Part shown: positions 8,009 to 11,962 of the stretch, piece by piece | Numbering within the stretch: position 1 is the stretch's first letter | Layout of the letters: the number at the start of each line of letters is the position of its first letter | Origin: Pseudomonadota bacterium | Lineage (GTDB): Bacteria; Pseudomonadota; Alphaproteobacteria; Caulobacterales; Caulobacteraceae | Length of the DNA stretch: 11,962 bases | Assembly: GCA_023416055.1 (NCBI GenBank) | Contig: JAEZIH010000047.1 | Location: forward strand, 1-11,962 | Direction of reading: 5' to 3' | Notes under the pieces: generated by a model | The model's database searches: none | The model's input: the letters and a program-made list of their open reading frames with translations, nothing else | Told to the model about the DNA's origin: nothing | Translations under genes and position numbers: made by a program

Positions 8009-8611
8009 ATGGCGCAACAACCCCAACGCGGCGGTGGCGATCGCAATCGTCGTGACAACCGCAACGCTCCCGCCGTCGATGGTCCGGACTCGGACATCAT
8101 CGAGAAGCTGGTGCACATCAACCGCGTCGCCGCCACCGTTAAGGGCGGCCGCCGGTTCTCGTTCGCGGCCCTGATGGTCGTCGGCGACGGCAAGGGCCGC
8201 GTCGGCTTCGGCCACGGCAAGGCGCGCGAAGTGCCGGAAGCTATCCGCAAGGCGACCGAAGAAGCCAAGAAGACCATGATCAAGGTTCCGCTGCGCGAGA
8301 ACCGCACCCTGCACCACGACGGCCAGGGCCGTTGGGGCGCCGGCAAGATCATGATGCGCGCGGCTCCTCCGGGGACCGGCGTGATCGCGGGCGGTCCGAT
8401 GCGCGCCGTGCTCGAAACCCTCGGCGTCCAGGACGTCGTCGGGAAGTCGACCGGCTCGTCGAACCCCTACAACATGATCCGCGCCACCTTCGAAGCTCTG
8501 AAGGTCCAGTCGTCGCCGCGCATGGTGGCCTCGAAGCGCGGCAAGAAGGTCGCCGACCTGATGGGCCGCCGCAACGACGGCGCCTCGGCGCCGGAAGCCG
8601 TGGAGGGCTGA
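8009..8611 (+). CDS. rpsE: 30S ribosomal protein S5
   Basis: S5 lies at the mRNA entry channel with S3 and S4 and influences decoding accuracy. Its N-terminal loop is where E. coli spectinomycin resistance arises. The protein has 200 residues against 167 in E. coli. The first 25 or so residues are a Gln/Arg/Asn/Gly-rich, probably disordered extension ([20 protein letters not shown]). The S5 domain follows with [20 protein letters not shown], where VKGGR at 44-48 marks the spectinomycin loop. Then come [30 protein letters not shown] and [12 protein letters not shown] short Ala/Glu tail follows [16 protein letters not shown] (7995-8000) is the ribosome binding site. The stop is a tandem TGA-TAG (8609-8614), directly followed by the rpmD ATG. 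Confidence 0.98.
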   Translation: MAQQPQRGGGDRNRRDNRNAPAVDGPDSDIIEKLVHINRVAATVKGGRRFSFAALMVVGDGKGRVGFGHGKAREVPEAIRKATEEAKKTMIKVPLRENRTLHHDGQGRWGAGKIMMRAAPPGTGVIAGGPMRAVLETLGVQDVVGKSTGSSNPYNMIRATFEALKVQSSPRMVASKRGKKVADLMGRRNDGASAPEAVEG

Positions 8612-8614
8612 TAG

Positions 8615-8812
8615 ATGGCCAAGACCGAATCCAAAGCCACCGTCACCGTCCGCCAGACGGCCTCGCCGATCCGCCGCAAGGCCGATCAGCGCGCCACCCT
8701 GGCCGGCCTGGGCCTCAACCGCGTGGGTCGTGAATCGACCCTGGAGGACACCCCCTCCGTCCGCGGCATGATCGCCAAGGTCGCCCACATGGTGGAAGTG
8801 GTCGAGAAGTAA
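8615..8812 (+). CDS. rpmD: 50S ribosomal protein L30
   Basis: L30 is a small 23S rRNA-binding protein with a ferredoxin-like fold. The protein has 65 residues (E. coli 59), with a short N-terminal extension (MAKTESKA). [20 protein letters not shown] followed by [20 protein letters not shown] and [14 protein letters not shown] covers the L30 domain. The ribosome binding site GGAGGG (8602-8607) lies inside the rpsE end. The ATG abuts the second of two tandem stop codons. This is the last gene of the uninterrupted run. A 143-base gap with an intrinsic terminator follows, whereas in E. coli rplO begins almost immediately. Confidence 0.97.
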   Translation: MAKTESKATVTVRQTASPIRRKADQRATLAGLGLNRVGRESTLEDTPSVRGMIAKVAHMVEVVEK

Positions 8813-8819
8813 CCCGCAT

Positions 8820-8847
8820 CGCCCTCTCCCGAACCCGGGGGAGGGCG
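8820..8847 (+). repeat. GC-rich inverted repeat after rpmD
   Basis: The arms CGCCCTCTCCC (8820-8830) and GGGGGAGGGCG (8837-8847) can form an 11-bp stem with one G-U pair around a six-base loop. There is no T-run directly after it, so it is not a classical terminator alone. It could protect the upstream mRNA 3' end or help termination at the next hairpin. CCCTCTCCC/GGGAGAGGG palindromes of this look are, from memory, common between genes in Caulobacterales-type genomes, so it may be a dispersed element. Only one copy is visible in this window. A smaller hairpin, TTCGC-TTCTT-GCGAA (8849-8863), follows. Confidence 0.65.
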
Positions 8848-8856
8848 GTTCGCTTC

Positions 8857-8885
8857 TTGCGAATACCGGACGGGCCGCCTAGAAG
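8857..8885 (+). promoter_or_regulatory. Candidate sigma70-type promoter overlapping the terminator
   Basis: TTGCGA (8857-8862) and TAGAAG (8880-8885) are separated by exactly 17 bases and resemble -35 and -10 hexamers. The -10 falls in the loop and 3' arm of the terminator hairpin. A transcript would begin near 8892 and give a leader of about 64 bases before rplO. The match is partial and was found by eye in a short region, so it is a candidate only. It is supported mainly by the need to transcribe rplO and secY after a terminator. Confidence 0.3.
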
Positions 8886-8901
8886 CGGCCCTTCATTTTT
8901 T
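8872..8901 (+). terminator. Intrinsic terminator between rpmD and rplO
   Basis: GGGCCGC (8872-8878) pairs perfectly with GCGGCCC (8885-8891) around the six-base loop CTAGAA. TTCA and then six T (8896-8901) follow. This is a textbook Rho-independent terminator, read on the + strand, 60 bases after the rpmD stop. It would end or attenuate the long S10-spc transcript before rplO, secY and adk. Those genes still need expression, so it is probably partial, or a new promoter lies nearby. Confidence 0.75.
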
Positions 8902-8913
8902 CCAGCGCCGAGT

Positions 8914-8928
8914 CCGCTCTCCGAGCGG
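8914..8928 (+). other. Small hairpin in the rplO leader
   Basis: CCGCTC (8914-8919), loop TCC, and GAGCGG (8923-8928) form a perfect 6-bp stem ending 27 bases before the rplO ATG. There is no T-tract. It leaves the ribosome binding site AAAGGA (8942-8947) open. It may stabilise the 5' end or serve as a protein-binding site, or it may be chance in GC-rich DNA. Confidence 0.35.
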
Positions 8929-8955
8929 GCGTGAGAACCCGAAAGGATCAGGCAC

Positions 8956-9546
8956 ATGAAACTGAACGAAATCCGCGACAACGAAGGCGCCCACAAGAAG
9001 CGCATGCGCGTCGGCCGGGGCCCCGGCTCGGGCAAGGGCAAGACCTCGGGCCGCGGCGTCAAGGGGCAGAAGTCCCGCTCGGGCGTCGCCATCGGCGGCT
9101 TCGAAGGCGGCCAGATGCCGCTGTACATGCGGATGCCGAAGCGCGGCTTCAACAATCCGAACGCCCTGAAGCTGGCCGAGGTCAACCTCTGGCGCCTGCA
9201 GGAGGCGATCGACGCCGGCAAGCTGGACGGCAAGTCCGAGATCAACGGCGAGGTCCTGGTGGCCGCCGGCGTGATCCGTCGCGTCAAGGACGGCGTCCGC
9301 CTGCTGGGCACCGGCGAGATCAAGGGCAAGCTGAACCTGGTCGTCTGGTCGGCCACCTCGGGCGCCCTGAAGGCCATCGAGGCCGCCGGCGGCTCGGTCA
9401 CCCAGCAGCGCATCGAAGCCGAGGCCAAGGCTGCGGCCCGCGTCGAAAAGCGCAACGCCGCCAAGGGCAAGGCCCCGGCGCCGAAGGCTCCCAAGGGCGA
9501 CGCCAACAAGGTCTCGGCCCGCGCCAAGCGCACCGCCGCCAAATAA
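8956..9546 (+). CDS. rplO: 50S ribosomal protein L15 with long basic tail
   Basis: L15 is a late 50S assembly protein that binds 23S rRNA. The protein has 196 residues against 144 in E. coli. [20 protein letters not shown] opens it. The glycine-rich RNA-binding arm [20 protein letters not shown] follows at about 20-39, then [18 protein letters not shown] at 49-65. The globular domain ends with [12 protein letters not shown] at about 137-148. Residues about 151-196 are an extra Lys/Ala-rich tail ([20 protein letters not shown] and onward), probably helical then disordered. AAAGGA is 8 bases before the ATG. The gene is separated from rpmD by a terminator and 143 bases, and from secY by 103 bases, so it may be a short transcription unit or the head of rplO-secY-adk. 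Confidence 0.97.
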   Translation: MKLNEIRDNEGAHKKRMRVGRGPGSGKGKTSGRGVKGQKSRSGVAIGGFEGGQMPLYMRMPKRGFNNPNALKLAEVNLWRLQEAIDAGKLDGKSEINGEVLVAAGVIRRVKDGVRLLGTGEIKGKLNLVVWSATSGALKAIEAAGGSVTQQRIEAEAKAAARVEKRNAAKGKAPAPKAPKGDANKVSARAKRTAAK

Positions 9547-9550
9547 AGAA

Positions 9551-9583
9551 CGAGGGGCGCTCTCGCCACGGGGGCGCCCTTCG
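9551..9583 (+). other. 14-bp hairpin in the rplO-secY gap
   Basis: CGAGGGGCGCTCTC (9551-9564) pairs with GGGGGCGCCCTTCG (9570-9583) around the five-base loop GCCAC. There are three G-U pairs and no mismatch. It begins 4 bases after the rplO stop. The sequence after it (CCTATCT) is not a real T-tract, so it is at best a weak or Rho-assisted terminator. An mRNA processing or 3'-protecting stem is equally likely. The rest of the 103-base gap up to 9649 holds only a weak GGGG ribosome binding site (9637-9640) before secY. I see no convincing promoter there. Confidence 0.6.
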
Positions 9584-9649
9584 CCTATCTGGACGCAAGC
9601 GCGGGATTCCTGTCCCATGCGCCGTTCTGATCAGTCGGGGTAACGACAT

Positions 9650-11032
9650 ATGGCTTCGGCCGCCGAACAACTCGCAGCCAATATGAACATGGGCTCGTTC
9701 GCCAAGGCGACCGAGCTGCACAAGCGTCTGCTGTTCACCGTGATGGCCCTGCTGGTCTACCGCGTTGGCACCTATGTGCCGGTGCCGGGGATCAACACGG
9801 ACGCCTTCCTGGCCTTCTTCCAGAACCAGGACAGCCAACGCGGCATCCTGGACATGTTCAACATGTTCTCGGGCGGCGCGGTCGAGCGTTTCGCGGTCTT
9901 CGCGCTGAACGTGATGCCCTACATCTCGGCGTCGATCATCGTCCAGCTGATGGGCGCGGTGTATCCGCCGTGGGAGAAGCTGCGCAAGGAAGGCGGCGAG
10001 AGCGGCCGCAAGCAGCTGAACCAGTACACCCGTTATCTGACCGTGGTGCTGGCCCTGTTCCAGTCGGCGGGCATCGCCATCGGCCTGAACGCCCAGCCGG
10101 GCTTCGTCGACAATCCCGGGATCTTCTTCATCGTCTCGACGGTGACGGTCCTGACCGGCGGCACAATGTTCCTGATGTGGCTGGGCGAGCAGGTCACCGC
10201 CCGCGGCATCGGCAACGGCATTTCGCTGATCATCATGGCCGGCATCGTGGCCGTCCTGCCGGGCACGCTCGCCCGCATGTTCGGCATGGCCCAGCAGGGC
10301 CTGATGTCGCCCTTCACCCTGCTGCTGATCCTGGCGGGCGGCGTGGCGGCGATCATCTTCATCGTCTTCATGGAGCGCGCCCAGCGGCGGCTGCTGATCC
10401 AGTATCCGAAGCGTCAGGAAGGCAACCGCATGGCTGGCGGCGAGCGCTCGTTCCTGCCGCTGAAGGTCAACACGGCGGGCGTCATTCCGCCGATCTTCGC
10501 CTCGTCGCTGCTGATGCTGCCGACCACGGTCGCCCAGGTGACGGCCAACGCCAACCTGCCGTCGTGGATGGACTGGCTGCCGGCGGTGACGGCGCAGATG
10601 CAGCACGGCCAGCCGATCTACATGGCGATCTACGCCCTGCTGATCATCTTTTTCACCTTCTTCTACACCTCGATCACCTTCAATCCCGAGGACACGGCCG
10701 AGAACCTGCGCAAGTACGGCGGCTTCCTGCCCGGCATCCGGCCGGGCAAGCGGACGGCCGAGTATCTCGACTATGTGCTGACGCGCCTGACGACCATCGG
10801 CGCGGTCTATCTGACCGGCATCTGCGTCATCCCCGAGCTGTTCCTGCCGGCGACGGTCGTGATGGCCTTCGGCGGCACCTCGATCCTGATCGTCGTGTCG
10901 GTGACCATGGACACCGTGGCCCAGATCCAGTCCCAGCTGCTGGCGCACCAGTACGAGGGTCTGATCAAGAAGGCCAAGCTGCGCGGCCGCGGCGGCCGGG
11001 GCAAGGGCGTCACCGCGCCCGCCCGGCGCTGA
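9650..11032 (+). CDS. secY: Preprotein translocase subunit SecY
   Basis: SecY is the channel of the SecYEG translocon in the inner membrane. It moves unfolded proteins across with SecA, or inserts them co-translationally. The protein has 460 residues (E. coli 443). Ten membrane segments can be read, at about 25-43, 87-101, 128-146, 158-178, 188-206, 221-241, 273-294, 323-343, 381-400 and 401-422. The plug region (MFNMFSGGAVERFAVFALN, 69-87) precedes the second segment. The C5 loop carries QYPKRQEGNRMAGG. The C6 loop carries YGGFLPGIRPGKRTAEYL with the conserved Arg364, equivalent to E. coli Arg357, which is important for SecA. The C-terminus is basic (LRGRGGRGKG). The ATG at 9650 has only a weak GGGG upstream. 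The N-terminus is about 8-10 residues longer than in E. coli. Confidence 0.98.
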   Translation: MASAAEQLAANMNMGSFAKATELHKRLLFTVMALLVYRVGTYVPVPGINTDAFLAFFQNQDSQRGILDMFNMFSGGAVERFAVFALNVMPYISASIIVQLMGAVYPPWEKLRKEGGESGRKQLNQYTRYLTVVLALFQSAGIAIGLNAQPGFVDNPGIFFIVSTVTVLTGGTMFLMWLGEQVTARGIGNGISLIIMAGIVAVLPGTLARMFGMAQQGLMSPFTLLLILAGGVAAIIFIVFMERAQRRLLIQYPKRQEGNRMAGGERSFLPLKVNTAGVIPPIFASSLLMLPTTVAQVTANANLPSWMDWLPAVTAQMQHGQPIYMAIYALLIIFFTFFYTSITFNPEDTAENLRKYGGFLPGIRPGKRTAEYLDYVLTRLTTIGAVYLTGICVIPELFLPATVVMAFGGTSILIVVSVTMDTVAQIQSQLLAHQYEGLIKKAKLRGRGGRGKGVTAPARR

Positions 11033-11054
11033 TCCGGGCCGGGGAGGGGCGGCG

Positions 11055-11618
11055 ATGAACCTGATCCTGTTCGGCCCGCCGGCGGCAGGCAAGGGCACCC
11101 AGGCCAAGCGGCTGGTCGAGACCCGCGGCATGGTCCAGCTGTCGACCGGCGACATGCTGCGCGCGGCCATCGCCTCCGGCTCGGAGCTGGGCCTGAAGGT
11201 CAAGGACGTGCTGGCCCGCGGCGAGCTGGTCACCGACGAGATCGTCATCGCCCTGATCGAGGCCCGCCTGCCCGAGGCCGAGGCCGCCGGCGGCGCCATC
11301 TTCGATGGCTTCCCCCGCACCGTGGCCCAGGCCGAGGCGCTGGACGCCATGCTGGCCGGCCGCGGCGCCCGCATCGACCGGGTCATCCGCCTGAAGGTCG
11401 ACGACGAAGCCCTGACCGCCCGGATCACCAAACGCTTCGCCGAACAGGGGCGTCCGGACGACAATCCCGAGACCTTCAAGGACCGTCTGGCCGTCTACAA
11501 CCGTCAGACCGCGCCCCTGCTGCCCTATTACGCCGACCAGGGTCTGCTGACCGAGATCGACGGCATGGGCTCGATCGAGGCCGTCTCGTCCGCCATCGAC
11601 GCCGCGCTGGACGCCTGA
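11055..11618 (+). CDS. adk: Adenylate kinase, short-LID type
   Basis: Adenylate kinase interconverts ATP plus AMP and two ADP in the cytoplasm and keeps adenylate energy charge balanced. The protein has 187 residues. The P-loop GPPAAGKGT is at 7-15, with Ala in place of the usual second Gly (GPPGAGKGT). LSTGDMLRAAI (29-39) and GELVTDEIV form the AMP-binding region. DGFPRT is at 84-89. RFAEQGRPDDN (127-137) replaces the long LID of the E. coli enzyme (214 residues), so it is the short form without a zinc-type lid, common in alphaproteobacteria. GGGGAGGGG (11041-11049) is a strong ribosome binding site 5 bases before the ATG, and the secY stop is 22 bases upstream. A weak 5-bp hairpin (GCCTG-AACA-CAGGC, 11613-11626) spans the stop codon without a T-tract. 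Confidence 0.97.
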   Translation: MNLILFGPPAAGKGTQAKRLVETRGMVQLSTGDMLRAAIASGSELGLKVKDVLARGELVTDEIVIALIEARLPEAEAAGGAIFDGFPRTVAQAEALDAMLAGRGARIDRVIRLKVDDEALTARITKRFAEQGRPDDNPETFKDRLAVYNRQTAPLLPYYADQGLLTEIDGMGSIEAVSSAIDAALDA

Positions 11619-11652
11619 ACACAGGCTGAGCCGAAGCGTCCGACGCGCGTTC

Positions 11653-11668
11653 ATGCCCCATGTGGCAT
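11653..11668 (+). promoter_or_regulatory. 16-bp near-palindrome before the TonB-like gene (possible operator)
   Basis: ATGCCCCATGTGGCAT matches its own reverse complement at 14 of 16 positions (ATGCC-n-CATG-n-GGCAT). It ends 9 bases before the GTG at 11678 and includes the alternative ATG at 11660. It is too GC-rich for a classical Fur box. It could be an operator for an unknown regulator, a small RNA hairpin, or chance. No clear promoter hexamers were seen in the 59 bases between adk and the GTG. Confidence 0.35.
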
Positions 11669-11677
11669 AGTCCGGCC

Positions 11678-11962
11678 GTGAACATCCGCTCGTTCCTCAA
11701 CCGGGACCGTCAGCTCAGACTGGGCGCCTTCACGGTCGTACTGGCGGCCCATGCGGGGCTCTTCGCTCTCGTGGCGCGCACCCAGCCCACGCCCCTGCAG
11801 CCCCTGCCCCAGGTGTTCATGGTCGAGCTGCTGGCCCCGGAGCCGCCGCCCCCTCCGCCTCCGCCGCCGCCCGAGACGCCGTCGGACACGACGGGCGGAG
11901 GAGCCCCCGCCGCCCCCTCCCGCATCCACGTCCCGCCGCCGCCGCGCGAGCCGGTCCCGCCC
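11678..11962 (+). CDS. tonB: TonB-like energy transducer, 5' part (runs off the window)
   Basis: TonB links the inner-membrane ExbBD proton motor to outer-membrane receptors for iron chelates, vitamins and sugars. From GTG 11678 there are 95 codons, open to the window end. A short basic N-terminus (MNIRSFLNRDRQLR) leads to a hydrophobic membrane segment with a histidine (LGAFTVVLAAHAGLFALVA, about 15-33), as in TonB proteins. Then comes VFMVELLAPEPPPPPP, the typical periplasmic entry, with ten consecutive prolines and a further Pro-rich stretch. The C-terminal TonB fold is beyond the window, so another Pro-rich single-pass protein is possible. An in-frame ATG at 11660 would add MWHSPA. Neither start has a Shine-Dalgarno sequence. 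The gene lies 59 bases after adk, where rpsM is usually found. Confidence 0.75.
   Translation, partial: MNIRSFLNRDRQLRLGAFTVVLAAHAGLFALVARTQPTPLQPLPQVFMVELLAPEPPPPPPPPPPETPSDTTGGGAPAAPSRIHVPPPPREPVPP

Noticed and set aside
8609..8614. Tandem TGA-TAG after rpsE as a possible recoding site
   Set aside because: The S5 protein is complete, with normal domain ends. A double stop simply ensures termination before rpmD, which starts immediately after.
7037..8788. A 583-codon open frame on the minus strand opposite rpsH to rpmD
   Set aside because: It is antisense to five conserved ribosomal genes. Open antisense frames are expected with strong C/G third-position bias.
8931..9686. A 251-codon + strand frame overlapping rplO
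   Set aside because: It is rplO read in another frame: Arg/Gly/Gln-rich and lacking any family signature, while the L15 frame is unambiguous.
11033..11054. Absence of rpmJ (L36) after secY
   Set aside because: In alphaproteobacteria rpmJ is usually elsewhere and adk takes this place, so the absence is normal for the lineage.
9398..11479. A 693-codon open frame on the minus strand opposite rplO-secY-adk
   Set aside because: It lies wholly antisense to three clear genes, has a low-complexity Arg/His/Gln/Asp composition typical of the mirror of high-GC codons, and shows no domain I recognise.
11651..11929. A glycine-rich open frame on the minus strand at the window end
   Set aside because: It is the antisense of the proline codons in the TonB-like gene; CCG/CCC read backwards gives Gly and Arg.
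1..11962. A hidden novel system (defence, CRISPR, mobile element, biosynthetic cluster)
   Set aside because: Coding density is nearly complete and all genes are known housekeeping families. No direct repeats, transposase, integrase or unexplained coding space was found.

Overview
The window is a stretch of high-GC bacterial chromosome carrying the S10-spc ribosomal protein cluster, all on the + strand. The order is rpsJ (3' end only), rplC, rplD, rplW, rplB, rpsS, rplV, rpsC, rplP, rpmC, rpsQ, rplN, rplX, rplE, rpsN, rpsH, rplF, rplR, rpsE, rpmD, rplO, secY, adk, and then the 5' end of a TonB-like gene. An alphaproteobacterium is indicated by adk directly after secY, the short-LID adenylate kinase, the tailed forms of L3, S3, S5 and L15, and the strong C/G third-position bias. 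Caulobacterales (Caulobacter, Brevundimonas or Phenylobacterium type) is the best guess, made from protein similarity recalled by eye and not from a search.

Region 1 to 8812 is one tightly packed run of 20 genes. Neighbours overlap by one base (TAATG or TGATG) or are separated by 1 to 22 bases. No gap, terminator or promoter is visible between rpsQ and rplN, where the E. coli S10 and spc operons are separated, so the two look fused into one transcription unit. All the proteins are ribosomal: large-subunit L2, L3, L4, L5, L6, L14, L16, L18, L22, L23, L24, L29 and L30, and small-subunit S3, S5, S8, S10, S14, S17 and S19.

Region 8813 to 8955 interrupts the run. It holds a strong GC hairpin, then a classical intrinsic terminator (7-bp GC stem, six-T tract), then a small leader hairpin before rplO. 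A promoter-like pair of hexamers overlaps the terminator. The last spc genes, rplO and secY, and then adk, may therefore be expressed partly on their own. A second gap, 9547 to 9649, holds a 14-bp hairpin without a T-tract upstream of secY. adk follows secY after 22 bases with a strong ribosome binding site.

Region 11619 to 11962 is where the gene order departs from expectation. In most alphaproteobacteria adk is followed by rpsM, rpsK, rpoA and rplQ. Here a TonB-like energy-transducing protein begins (one membrane segment, then a proline-rich linker) and runs off the window. A 16-bp near-palindrome lies just before its likely start. Everything else is conserved housekeeping sequence. I see no mobile element, CRISPR, tRNA, rRNA or novel defence or biosynthetic system.
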